In this document: positions 29,605 through 37,591 of the stretch, piece after piece
How positions within the stretch are numbered: the first letter of the stretch is position 1
Layout: every line of letters begins with the position of its first letter
DNA from: Actinokineospora alba
GTDB taxonomy: Bacteria; Actinomycetota; Actinomycetes; Mycobacteriales; Pseudonocardiaceae
Direction: 5' to 3'
DNA length: 64,000 nt
Assembly (NCBI RefSeq): GCF_004362515.1
Contig: NZ_SNXU01000001.1
Span: 5,022,001 to 5,086,000 of the forward strand
Position numbers and translations under genes: made by a program
Notes under the pieces: model-generated
Databases searched by the model: none
Told to the model about the DNA's origin: nothing
Seen by the model: the letters and a program-made list of their open reading frames with translations, nothing else

Positions 29605-30558
29605 TTGACACCAGTGCTGTTCCATGTCGGTATGGACTCGAGCGTTTTAGTGCTGATGACGGATCACAGCTCGAGAGAGGGCAGCCGCAAGGTTCTGTCC
29701 CGCGCCGCCGAGAGGCTCACCGGAAATCCTCCGGTTTCGATCGACGCACGACACTTCTTCCCAGGTGGGAGCGGCAAGGTGACCGCCGTCGACGGCGGAC
29801 TCCAGCTTGAGGTTCCCGCCGAGAACCTGGTGGTCAGACCTTCGGCCCTGGTCATCTACGAGATACCACCGGAGAAACGCCGAGGGTTCGAGGCTGCCCA
29901 GCGGCAGCTGCACGCGTTCGGGGCCGCTTCCTTGGGCACCGACGTCGAGGCCTGGCGGGTGGCCACCGAGAAGGACCTCAGTGTCGAGCGGTTCACCCGC
30001 GACGGCATCGCGCAGATGGAGACCATCAGTGTGACCGCGGACGCGAACCCCGCCGCGGTCTTCGAGCGGCTGGGCCGCGACGTCTGGGCCCGCCCGGTCG
30101 TCGGCATGGGCGGCAACGACGTCTTCCACGTCACCACCGACGAGCAGCTGCACGCCGCCACCCGCTACTACGGCGAATCCGGCCTCGGCTGGCTGATGGC
30201 CCGCGACGCGAACAATTTCACCCCCGACGGCGTGCGCCAGCAGTTCCGCGTCGTCGTGCTCGACGGACGCGTGGTCTACGCCTGCGAGCACGTCCAGGCC
30301 CAGCCCGACGCGCCGTGCAACGAGACCCGGGGCGCGGTCTCGACCAGGCTGTCACTCGATGAGCTACCGCCCGAGCTTCACCAGTTGGCGGTCTCGGCCA
30401 CCAAGTCGTTGGGGCTCAACCTCGGCGGGGTGGACCTCGCGCTGGTGAACGGCGGCGTGGTGTTCGAGGTCAATGTGCATCCCGCCTTCAACACCTCGAT
30501 CCCCATCGAGGAGTCGTTCGCCACGCCGTACATCGAGGCGCACCTGGCGCTGCGGTAG
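29605..30558 (+). CDS. ATP-grasp (RimK-like) ligase of unknown substrate
   Basis: 317 residues from a TTG at 29605; an ATG at 29632 (308 residues) is an equally good start. The C-terminal two thirds resemble a RimK/glutathione-synthase type ATP-grasp fold: WARPVVGMGGNDVFHVTTDE (nucleotide-binding loop), FRVVVLDGRVVYACEHVQ and GVDLALVNGGVVFEVNVHPA (metal-binding E-x-N). Such enzymes form carboxylate-amine bonds. No peptide precursor or biosynthetic neighbour is visible. It contains a rare TTA leucine codon at 29647-29649, so translation may depend on a bldA-type tRNA. Confidence 0.75.
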   Translation: MTPVLFHVGMDSSVLVLMTDHSSREGSRKVLSRAAERLTGNPPVSIDARHFFPGGSGKVTAVDGGLQLEVPAENLVVRPSALVIYEIPPEKRRGFEAAQRQLHAFGAASLGTDVEAWRVATEKDLSVERFTRDGIAQMETISVTADANPAAVFERLGRDVWARPVVGMGGNDVFHVTTDEQLHAATRYYGESGLGWLMARDANNFTPDGVRQQFRVVVLDGRVVYACEHVQAQPDAPCNETRGAVSTRLSLDELPPELHQLAVSATKSLGLNLGGVDLALVNGGVVFEVNVHPAFNTSIPIEESFATPYIEAHLALR

Positions 30559-30588
30559 CGCCGGGACCCCGCGGTGGGATCCCGGCGC
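30558..30588. terminator. Hairpin between convergent genes
   Basis: Perfect 9-bp arms GCGCCGGGA (30558-30566) and TCCCGGCGC (30580-30588) with a GC-rich loop. The hairpin begins at the stop codon of the ATP-grasp gene and lies in the 38-bp gap before the convergent secreted-protein gene. Confidence 0.65.
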
Positions 30589-30596
30589 GGACTCGG

Positions 30597-31226
30597 TCAG
30601 CCGCGGCCGAACGAGTTGTTCCCCAGCGGCAGCGGTGCACCCGCGGCGTCGAAGGCGGCTAGGTTCGACGGCTCCTTGGTGGAGTAGTCGAACCACCACA
30701 CCTTCACCGCGGGGTCCTCGCTCCAGGCGGCCTGGTGCGCCTGGACCGTCTTGCCGCCGATGGTGGCGGTGATCTTCGTGGCCGGGCCCGCGTAGTAGCC
30801 GAACGCGGGGATTCGGCCGTTGTCCGAGGCGATGCTCGCGCCGTGGAAGCCGGGGGCCGTGTCGGAGCCCTCGGTCTCGTTGGTCGCGTAGTGGCCGGTG
30901 AAGACCCCCTTCGCGTCCGTTCGGCCCGCCAGCAGACCGAAGTGGACATCGGGCAGGTACTCCGGCTCGTCGATCTTCACGAAGCGGAAGACCAATTCGC
31001 CGCCGGGGCCGTTGGACCCGGTGGCCACCGGCTGCCCGAGGAAGACGTGCTCGGGCGCGGCGCTGTCCGGCGCCGGTGCCTCAGCCTTGGCGACCGGCTG
31101 CACGGCGACGGCGGGCGCCGGTGCGGTGCTGGGCGCCGCGGTGGCCATGGCGACCCCGGTGGTGGCGGCCGCTGCCGCGATGGTGATCGCGACAGCGACC
31201 AGCGTGCGGCGGTGCACACGTGACAT
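30597..31226 (-). CDS. Secreted protein, paralogue of the sigma-linked membrane protein
   Basis: 209 residues from the ATG at 31226; the frame upstream lacks any signal. An N-terminal signal peptide or anchor (TLVAVAITIAAAAATTGVAM followed by A-T-A-A-P-S) and an Ala/Pro-rich linker precede a compact domain of about 130 residues. That domain is nearly identical to the C-terminal domain of the protein at 31846-32559 (shared HGASIASDNGRIPAFGYY, ATKITATIGGKTVQAHQA and VKVWWFDYSTKEPSNLAAFD). I do not recognise the domain. It is divergent from the sigma-factor operon, with 128 bp between. Confidence 0.85.
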   Translation of the reverse strand: MSRVHRRTLVAVAITIAAAAATTGVAMATAAPSTAPAPAVAVQPVAKAEAPAPDSAAPEHVFLGQPVATGSNGPGGELVFRFVKIDEPEYLPDVHFGLLAGRTDAKGVFTGHYATNETEGSDTAPGFHGASIASDNGRIPAFGYYAGPATKITATIGGKTVQAHQAAWSEDPAVKVWWFDYSTKEPSNLAAFDAAGAPLPLGNNSFGRG

Positions 31227-31354
31227 GTGGTGTTCCCCTGTTCTGCCTGGTTGTCCTACACCGGGAAAGACGGGTGGGGTGGTCGGAAAAGTTCTGCCGT
31301 CGGCGCGCAACTTTTCCGTTCGCCCACTCGTCTCGATGGGTATGGGGGATACGC

Positions 31355-31849
31355 ATGGGCCGTGGTGACGCGGATTTCGTCGAGTTCGTTCAAGCCGCTT
31401 CCGGGCGGCTGCTGCATGCCGCCTACCTGCTGACCAGCGACCGGCACCACGCGGAGGACGTGGTGCAGACGGCGCTGGCCCGCTGCTACGCGGCCTGGTC
31501 GCGCATCCGCGACGACGACGCGTACGGCTATGCCCGACGCACCATGGTCAACCACGTGATCGACCGGTGGCGCAGGCCGGTGCGCGAGGACTCCACCGAA
31601 GAGGTGCCGGAGCGGTCGGTGGCGGGCGGTGAGACGGCGGTGGTCGAACGGGAGTGGCTGATGGACATGCTCGACGGGCTCACCGCGCGGGAGCGGGCGG
31701 TGGTCGTGCTGCGGCACTACTTCGACTTGCCCGAGGCCGCGGTGGCCGCCGAACTCCGCGTGTCCCTCGGCACGGTGAAGAGCACCAACGCCCGCGCGTT
31801 GGGCAAACTGCGCACAACTGCGGCCGCGCCGAACGGAGGACCGCGATGA
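31355..31849 (+). CDS. SigE-family ECF RNA polymerase sigma factor
   Basis: 164 residues from the ATG at 31355. Region 2 shows FVEFVQAASGRLLHAAYLLT and EDVVQTALARCYAAWSRI; region 4 shows GLTARERAVVVLRHYFDLPE and the helix-turn-helix VAAELRVSLGTVKSTNARAL. This is the actinobacterial SigE-family (ECF) pattern. The stop overlaps the ATG of the next gene, which encodes a one-helix membrane protein in the position normally taken by an anti-sigma factor. Confidence 0.92.
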   Translation: MGRGDADFVEFVQAASGRLLHAAYLLTSDRHHAEDVVQTALARCYAAWSRIRDDDAYGYARRTMVNHVIDRWRRPVREDSTEEVPERSVAGGETAVVEREWLMDMLDGLTARERAVVVLRHYFDLPEAAVAAELRVSLGTVKSTNARALGKLRTTAAAPNGGPR

Positions 31850-32559
31850 CCGACCTCGACCGCCTGCGCGCGGCAATGCGGGAACCGGTCGAGTTCGCAC
31901 CGGTCGACGTCGAGCGGGTCATGGCGGCGGGCACCCGCATCCGCAGGCGCCGCCGGCTGCGCAACGGCATGGCGGCGGTCGCCGGGGTGGCTGCGGTCAT
32001 GGTGATCATCGTCGGAAGCGCCGACTGGCTGCGCACGGCGGCCGTGCAACCCGCGGGCACCCCTTCACTGACCATCACCTCCCCGGCCAGGCCGACCAGC
32101 CAGTCGGGGAAGCCGATCATGGGCGACATCATCCGCGCCGGCGACCTGCACGAGTCGGGCGAACTCGCGTTCTACCTGTTCCCGATCGACGAGCCGGGCC
32201 TGGAGGAGACCCGCTTCGGCCTGGTCGCGGGCCGGATGTCACCGGAGGGACGAATCTCGGACCACTACACGACCAACGAGACCGAGGGCCCCGACACGGC
32301 CCCGGGCTTCCACGGCGCGAGCATCGCCTCGGACAACGGCCGAATCCCCGCGTTCGGCTACTACGTGGGCCCGGCCACGAAGATCACCGCCACCATCGGG
32401 GGAAAGACAGTGCAGGCACATCAGGCCGAGTGGAGCGAGAACCGCTCGGTGAAGGTGTGGTGGTTCGACTACTCCACCAAGGAGCCGTCGAACCTCGCCG
32501 CCTTCGACGCCTCGGGAACGCCGCTACCGTTGGGCAACAACGGATTCGGGCGGGGCTGA
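31846..32559 (+). CDS. Putative membrane anti-sigma partner with external domain shared with a secreted paralogue
   Basis: 237 residues; the ATG overlaps the sigma-factor stop. About 40 cytoplasmic residues with many arginines (AGTRIRRRRRLRNG) come before a single helix (MAAVAGVAAVMVIIVGSADW). A Thr/Pro linker and an external domain of about 140 residues follow. The cytoplasmic stretch is short compared with a classical zinc anti-sigma domain, but the gene position (second in a SigE-type operon) is the usual one. The external domain is almost the same as that of the divergent secreted protein, suggesting both bind the same ligand or each other. Confidence 0.82.
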   Translation: MTDLDRLRAAMREPVEFAPVDVERVMAAGTRIRRRRRLRNGMAAVAGVAAVMVIIVGSADWLRTAAVQPAGTPSLTITSPARPTSQSGKPIMGDIIRAGDLHESGELAFYLFPIDEPGLEETRFGLVAGRMSPEGRISDHYTTNETEGPDTAPGFHGASIASDNGRIPAFGYYVGPATKITATIGGKTVQAHQAEWSENRSVKVWWFDYSTKEPSNLAAFDASGTPLPLGNNGFGRG

Positions 32560-32619
32560 CCCTCTGCTCGGCGTTCACGTGCGCAGAACCGCAAGAGCCG
32601 CAACAAGACTGCCTGTTTC

Positions 32620-32697
32620 GATGCCGCCGCCACCACCACCGCCACCACCGAACAGAAGCCGCCGCCACCACCACCACCACCACCACCACCGAACAGA
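32620..32697. repeat. CCACCA/CCGCCA triplet-repeat tract
   Basis: A run of ACC and GCC triplets is organised as two longer units, each starting with GCCGCC and ending in ACCGAACAGAA (first ending near 32657, second near 32699). Microsatellite-like and outside any gene. Confidence 0.75.
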
Positions 32698-32714
32698 ACG
32701 GGCCAATCCCAACG

Positions 32715-32854
32715 GCCTGTTTGGGTGGTTCGCCTTGATTTGGGGCAAATGGGGCTAAACTCGCGGTGCGGGTGGGCTTTCCCTTGCCCCGCCTTTTGAC
32801 CCGCACAGCCCCATTTGGAGGGGCCCCAAATCAAGGCGAACCACCCAAACAGGC
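32715..32854. repeat. Long inverted repeat (31-bp perfect arms, nested stems) between convergent genes
   Basis: Outer arms 32715-32745 and 32824-32854 pair perfectly over 31 bp. Inner perfect arms AAATGGGGCT (32747-32756) with 32807-32816, and GTGCGGGT (32766-32773) with 32799-32806, extend the stem. Its inner sequence CTTGATTTGGGG...AAATGGGGC parallels CTTGATCTGGGG...AAATGGGCC in the element at 12627-12784. It lies between the sigma-factor operon and the convergent edd-eda operon and may act as a bidirectional terminator. Confidence 0.85.
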
Positions 32855-32965
32855 GCCCACCGCATCAAGCCAGGTTGGGCGGTGAGGGCGATCAGAGCCG
32901 ACTCATGGTCGCCCCCACCGAGCTGGATTCCGCTGCGACCGAAGTCCTTCGCGGTCCGGCCACAG

Positions 32966-33577
32966 TCAGAGTGCCGCCGCAGCCTTCGCCGCCGCCTCAA
33001 TGGCAGACCAATCACCATCGACGATCGCGTTCGTCGGCGCGATCCATGAGCCGCCGACGCAGCCCACGTTCGGCAATGCCAGGTAGTCGGGAGCGGTTGC
33101 CTCGGTGATTCCGCCAGTCGGGCACAGACGCACCTGCGGCAGCGGCCCCGCGACCGCGCGCAGGTAGTCCGGCCCGCCCGCGGCTGAGGCGGGGAAGAAC
33201 TTCATCTCGGTGATCCCGCGGTCGAGCATCGTCATCATCTCCGACACCGTGGCCACTCCCGGCAGGTACGGCAACCCGGTGTCGGCCATCGCGTCGAGCA
33301 GTCGTGGGGTGCCGCCGGGGCTGATCAGGAACTTCGCACCGGCCTTCGTGGCCGCTTCGACCTGGTCGGGGGTGGTGAGGGTGCCGACACCGACCACCAT
33401 CTCGGGGACCTCGGTCGCGATGAGCTCGATGGCGGCCAGTGCCGCCTTGGACCGCAGGGTGACCTCGATGACCGGCACACCGCCCGCCAACAGCGCCCGC
33501 GCGAGCGGCACGGCGTCATCGGCGTCGCGGATGACGACGACCGGGATGACGGGGGACAGGTCGAGGACCGAACTCAT
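32966..33577 (-). CDS. eda: 2-dehydro-3-deoxyphosphogluconate (KDPG) aldolase
   Basis: 203 residues. Cleaves KDPG to pyruvate and glyceraldehyde 3-phosphate, the last step of the Entner-Doudoroff pathway. Visible features: IPVVVIRDADDAVPLARALL, VGVGTLTTPDQVEAATKAGA, AKFLISPGG, and the Schiff-base lysine in ITEMKFFPASAAGGPDYLRA, with CPTGGI near the phosphate site. The length is typical. The ATG overlaps the edd stop, so the pair is translationally coupled. Confidence 0.96.
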   Translation of the reverse strand: MSSVLDLSPVIPVVVIRDADDAVPLARALLAGGVPVIEVTLRSKAALAAIELIATEVPEMVVGVGTLTTPDQVEAATKAGAKFLISPGGTPRLLDAMADTGLPYLPGVATVSEMMTMLDRGITEMKFFPASAAGGPDYLRAVAGPLPQVRLCPTGGITEATAPDYLALPNVGCVGGSWIAPTNAIVDGDWSAIEAAAKAAAAL

Positions 33578-35385
33578 GACGCGGTCTCCATTCCGAAGAC
33601 GGTGGCACCCTGGTCGGCGGGGCCGATGGCGGCGCGGAAGGCGGCGAACAGTTCGCGGCCGGTTCCGGTGGGGGAGTTGGGTTCGCGGGGCTCGGGCGTC
33701 CGCGCGTCCAGGTCGGCGAGGACGTCGAGGGCGCCGGTCTCGGCGTCGACGGTGACGAGGTCTCCGTCGCGCAGCCGCGACAATGGCCCGCCGTCGGCGG
33801 CTTCGGGCGTGACGTGGATGGCGGCGGGGATCTTGCCGGAGGCGCCGGACATCCGCCCGTCGGTGACGAGCGCGACCGCGTGCCCACGGTCCTGCAGCAC
33901 CCCGAGCGCGGGCGTCAGCTTGTGCAGCTCGGGCATCCCGTTGGCCTTGGGTCCTTGGTAGCGCACGACGGCGACGAGGTCGTGGAACAACTCACCGGCC
34001 TGGAACGCGTCGAGGAACTCCTGTTGGTCGTCGAAGACGCGCGCGGGGGCGGTGACGACCCGGTGCTCGGCCTTGACCGCCGACACCTTCATGACCGCCC
34101 GGCCGAGCCTGCCCGAGAGCATCCGCAGGCCGCCGTCGGGGGCGAACGGGTCGGCCACGCCGCGCAGGACGGTCTTGTCGAGGCTGTCGGCGACGCCGTC
34201 CTGCCAGACGACACCGCCGTCGCGCAAAGCGGGCTCGGTGCGGTAGGCGGACATCTCGCCCGCGACGGTCCGGGCGTCCGCGTGCATGAGGCCGGCGTCG
34301 AGCAGTTCGCTGATCAGGTACGTGGTGCCGCCCGCGGCGTGGAAGTGGTTCACGTCGGCGGTGCCGTTGGGGTAGATCCGGGTCAGCGACGGCACGACGG
34401 CCGACAGCTCGGCGAAGTCGTCCCAGCGCAGGGTGATCCCGGCGGCGGCGGCGATCGCGACCAGGTGCATGGTGTGGTTGGTGGAGCCGCCCGTGGCCAG
34501 CAGCGCGACCACGCCGTTGACGACGGCGCGTTCGTCGATCACCTCGCCGATGGGCGTGTAGTTCTCGCCCAGCCGGGTCAGGTCGAGGACCCGGCGGCCC
34601 GCTTCCTCGGTGAGCGCGGTGCGCAGCGGCGTGCCCGGGTTGACGAAGGCGGCGGCGGGCAGGTGCAGGCCCATGGCCTCCATCAGGAGCTGGTTGGAGT
34701 TCGCGGTTCCGTAGAACGTGCACGTGCCGGGGCCGTGGTAGGACGCCGACTCGGCCTCCAGCAGCTCGTCGCGGCCGACCTTGCCCTCGGCGTGCAGCTG
34801 CCGGACGCGGCTCTTCTCCGCGTTGGACAGGCCGGACGTCATCGGGCCCGCCGGAACCAGGATCGTCGGCAGGTGACCGAAGGCCAGCGCGCCGATGACG
34901 AGCCCGGGAACGATCTTGTCGCACACGCCGAGCAGCAGCGCGCCGTCGAACATGTCGTGGGACAGGGCGAGCGCGGTGGACATGGCGATCACGTCGCGGC
35001 TGAACAGCGACAGCTCCATGCCCGCGCGGCCCTGGGTGATGCCGTCGCACATCGCGGGCACGCCGCCCGCGAACTGGGCGACACCACCGGCGTCGGCGAT
35101 GGCGCGCTTGAGGATCGCGGGGTAGGCCTCGAACGGCTGGTGCGCGGAGAGCATGTCGTTGTACGCGGACACGATCGCGATGTTCGGCTTCACCGCCGCG
35201 CGTAGCGTCAGCTTCTCGGCGGGCCCGCAGGCGGCGACCCCATGGGCGAGGTTGGCGCAGCCGAGGGACCCCCGCGCGGGTCCTTGTGCCGAGGCGGCGC
35301 GGATCCGGTCGAGGTAGGCGGCGCGGCCCACGGCGCTGCGCTCGGCGATTCGGGCGGTCACGGCGGCGACGGTGGGGTGGCTCAC
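33574..35385 (-). CDS. edd: 6-phosphogluconate dehydratase
   Basis: 603 residues from the GTG at 35385 (V-S-H-P-T-V); an upstream in-frame ATG adds 12 atypical residues. Iron-sulfur dehydratase of the IlvD/Edd family, converting 6-phosphogluconate to KDPG. Seen: GSLGCANLAHGVAACGPAEK, PAMCDGITQGRAGMELSLFS, GVCDKIVPG, ATGGSTNHTMHLVAIA and TDGRMSGASGKIPAAIHVTP, with the cluster-ligand cysteines in place. It is first in the operon with eda, and a ROK regulator is divergent from it. Confidence 0.96.
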   Translation of the reverse strand: MSHPTVAAVTARIAERSAVGRAAYLDRIRAASAQGPARGSLGCANLAHGVAACGPAEKLTLRAAVKPNIAIVSAYNDMLSAHQPFEAYPAILKRAIADAGGVAQFAGGVPAMCDGITQGRAGMELSLFSRDVIAMSTALALSHDMFDGALLLGVCDKIVPGLVIGALAFGHLPTILVPAGPMTSGLSNAEKSRVRQLHAEGKVGRDELLEAESASYHGPGTCTFYGTANSNQLLMEAMGLHLPAAAFVNPGTPLRTALTEEAGRRVLDLTRLGENYTPIGEVIDERAVVNGVVALLATGGSTNHTMHLVAIAAAAGITLRWDDFAELSAVVPSLTRIYPNGTADVNHFHAAGGTTYLISELLDAGLMHADARTVAGEMSAYRTEPALRDGGVVWQDGVADSLDKTVLRGVADPFAPDGGLRMLSGRLGRAVMKVSAVKAEHRVVTAPARVFDDQQEFLDAFQAGELFHDLVAVVRYQGPKANGMPELHKLTPALGVLQDRGHAVALVTDGRMSGASGKIPAAIHVTPEAADGGPLSRLRDGDLVTVDAETGALDVLADLDARTPEPREPNSPTGTGRELFAAFRAAIGPADQGATVFGMETAS

Positions 35386-35408
35386 GGCGTCCAGACTAGC
35401 CAGACTTC

Positions 35409-35420
35409 TGTATCGATACA
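35409..35420. promoter_or_regulatory. Palindrome TGTATCGATACA, candidate operator of the edd-eda promoter
   Basis: A perfect 12-bp palindrome in the 100-bp gap between edd (minus) and the ROK-family regulator gene (plus). It lies 24 bp before the edd start and in the AT-rich part of the gap. The location is right for control of edd-eda by the adjacent regulator; the pairing is inferred. Confidence 0.5.
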
Positions 35421-35485
35421 AGCAACCTTAGGTATTAAAAGTACTTTAGTGTTCAGTGGACCTTCGATGGACGGGAAGTGATGGG

Positions 35486-36655
35486 ATGGCGGCAGGACCG
35501 GTCATGGCTCCCGGCGCGTCCGCCGGTGAGGTGTTCGGCCTCATCCGGGGCGGCCTCGCCGAAACCCGCGCCGACCTGGGCAGACTCACCGGCCTGTCGC
35601 GCACCGCGGTCACGCTGCGGGTCGACCAGCTGGTCGACCGGGGCCTGGTGGTGGAGACCGCGGCGGGCGGGTCGACCGGCGGGCGGCCCCCGACGCGGCT
35701 GGTGTTCAACGCCGATGGCGGGGTTGTCCTGGCCGCCGCTCTTGGTGCGAGCCGCAGTCAGCTGGCCGTGTGCGACCTGTCCGGCCGCGCCCTGGCGACG
35801 GCGACCGTCGAGTGGGCTGACGACCCGGCGGTCATGCTGGCGGCGGTGGCCGACTCGTTCGACCGGCTGCTGGCGGGCCGCAGGCCGCTGCGCGGCATCG
35901 GGGTCAGCGTGCCCGGCACCGTCGAGGCGGGCACCACCCGCAGCGTCAGCCCGTCCGCTTGGGTCGATGTCGACATCCCCGCCTTCTTCGCCGAGCGATA
36001 CGGCGTCCCCGTGCGGGTCGACAACGACGTCAACGCCCTCGCGCTCGCCGAGCACCGCGCGCACCCCGACATCGATGACCTGCTTGTGATCAAGGTGTCC
36101 ACCGGCATCGGCGCCGGGATCATCTCCGGCGGCGGCCTGCGCCGCGGCGCCATGGGCGCGGCGGGGGAGATCGGGCACACGAAGGTCGTGGACGGCGGCG
36201 GCGCGGTGTGCCGGTGCGGCGGCGTCGACTGCCTGGAGGCGGTCGCGGGCGGCTGGGCGCTGGTCCGTGAGTTGACCGCGCTTGGCCGGAAGGTCGGGAC
36301 CGCGCTCGACGTGGCCGAACTGGCGCGCGCCGACGACCCGGACGCGCTCCGGCTGGTCCGTGCGGCTGGGCGGCACCTCGGCGGGGTGGTCGCGGCCGCG
36401 GTGAACTTGCTCAACCCGGCGATGATCATCGTCGGTGGTGACCTCGCGCGCGCGTACGAGCCGTTGGTCGCGGGAATGCGCGAGCTGATCTACCAGTCCG
36501 CGGCCGCCACGGCGACCCGCGACCTGCGGATCGAGCCGGGCACCCTGACCGACGGCGGCACCCGGACCGGCTGCGCGGTCATGGTCCTCGACGACGTGCT
36601 GTCCGCCGCGTCGGTGAACGCGGCCGTCGCGGGCAGGCCCGTCGCTGTCGGGTAA
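35486..36655 (+). CDS. ROK-family transcriptional regulator
   Basis: 389 residues from the ATG at 35486; other ATGs lie 10 codons upstream. N-terminal winged helix (about 15-70: TRADLGRLTGLSRTAVTLRV) followed by a ROK sugar-kinase-like domain with VSVPGTVEAG, VDNDVNALALAEH, the zinc-binding C-x-C-G-x-x-x-C-L-E (CRCGGVDCLE) and GEIGHTKV. The family includes NagC/XylR-type repressors that respond to sugars. Divergence from edd suggests that it controls glucose or gluconate use. Catalytic kinase activity cannot be excluded. Confidence 0.9.
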   Translation: MAAGPVMAPGASAGEVFGLIRGGLAETRADLGRLTGLSRTAVTLRVDQLVDRGLVVETAAGGSTGGRPPTRLVFNADGGVVLAAALGASRSQLAVCDLSGRALATATVEWADDPAVMLAAVADSFDRLLAGRRPLRGIGVSVPGTVEAGTTRSVSPSAWVDVDIPAFFAERYGVPVRVDNDVNALALAEHRAHPDIDDLLVIKVSTGIGAGIISGGGLRRGAMGAAGEIGHTKVVDGGGAVCRCGGVDCLEAVAGGWALVRELTALGRKVGTALDVAELARADDPDALRLVRAAGRHLGGVVAAAVNLLNPAMIIVGGDLARAYEPLVAGMRELIYQSAAATATRDLRIEPGTLTDGGTRTGCAVMVLDDVLSAASVNAAVAGRPVAVG

Positions 36656-36696
36656 TCAGTTGTCCGAGCGGTGCGTGGTGCGATGGAATCGGCGGC

Positions 36697-37428
36697 GTGC
36701 ATCAGCTGAAGACTCCGGCGGACGTTGCCGCCGTCACGACCGAGCCTGTGATCAACTGGGGTGCCCAGGCATTGGTGCCCGGATACCTTCATGAGGGCGG
36801 GCAGGCATGGGAGCACGACGGCGCGGTCCTGGTCTACGCGCCGGGGCTCTATCGGCGTGACCGTGTGATCCTGGCGGGCCCGGCCGAGCAGGCGCTCAAG
36901 CTGGTGACCTCGGTGAGTCTGCCGACCCCGGGCGATCCGATCGCGCGCACCGAACTGGCCGAGGAGATGTGCCAGTTGGAACCCGGCTGGTCCGCGTTCG
37001 CCGAGTTCGGCTGGATGACCACCACGGGCGAGCCGGGCCCGCGCCCCGACGGCGTCCGCTGGCTCACCGAGTCCGACCTCGACGCCGCGGACCACTTGGT
37101 GCGCACCGCGAACCCGGAAGGCTGGCTCGTCCCACGCGAGACCGGAACCCGCCGCTGGGCGGGCATGTTCGACGGCGACACCCTCGTCTCGATGGCGGGC
37201 GACGCTTGGCCCGCGCCGAACATGGGGTTCATCGCCGGCGTCGCCACCCACGAGGACCACCGCGGCAAAGGCGCGTCCAGTGCGGTTTGCACGTTCGTGC
37301 GGGACACCCTGTTGGCCGAGCACGGTTCCTGCGGGCTGATGGTCTACGCGGACAACGCCACCGCGATCCGGCTCTACGAGCGCTTGGGATTCACCTACCA
37401 GAGCATGTCCGCGTTCGGTCCTGAGTAG
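36697..37428 (+). CDS. GNAT-family N-acetyltransferase
   Basis: 243 residues from a GTG. The C-terminal 120 residues show the GNAT acetyl-CoA site: GFIAGVATHEDHRGKGASSA (R/Q-x-x-G-x-G/A-type loop) and LMVYADNATAIRLYERLGF. The N-terminal half is less conserved and may be the substrate-binding part. It follows the ROK gene by 41 bp in the same direction and may be co-transcribed. The substrate is unknown. Confidence 0.88.
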   Translation: MHQLKTPADVAAVTTEPVINWGAQALVPGYLHEGGQAWEHDGAVLVYAPGLYRRDRVILAGPAEQALKLVTSVSLPTPGDPIARTELAEEMCQLEPGWSAFAEFGWMTTTGEPGPRPDGVRWLTESDLDAADHLVRTANPEGWLVPRETGTRRWAGMFDGDTLVSMAGDAWPAPNMGFIAGVATHEDHRGKGASSAVCTFVRDTLLAEHGSCGLMVYADNATAIRLYERLGFTYQSMSAFGPE

Positions 37429-37569
37429 ATCCGAAAATGTCGGCTTGCTTCGCTACGGTGCGGGTGTGACGGAGCCTGCATTCCGAAAATCGGGCGACAG
37501 CGACCCCTCGAACCACAACCCGCTCGGCCATCGGTCCACCCGGACGGGGTTGCCTTTGCGGTCTTTGGC

Positions 37570-37591
37570 TTTAGACCTGGTCTCAAAACTT
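37570..37591 (+). repeat. Left terminal inverted repeat of an IS5-type element
   Basis: TTTAGACCTGGTCTCAAAAC begins a 22-bp sequence that recurs inverted at 39669-39690 (21 of 22 identical). The outer 12 bp also pair perfectly with 38351-38362, just at the transposase stop codon. Confidence 0.75.

Larger units (their letters stand above)
32560..32965. other. 406-bp convergent intergenic region with triplet repeats and a long hairpin
   Basis: Contains the ACC/GCC triplet-rich tract at about 32620-32697 and the long inverted repeat at 32715-32854. Open frames cross it on both strands but have low-complexity products and no family features. No gene seen. Confidence 0.6.

Noticed and set aside
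32384..32834. Minus-strand frames of 121-140 codons in the convergent gap
   Set aside because: They cross the triplet repeat and the long palindrome. The products are Val- or Arg-rich runs with no family features.
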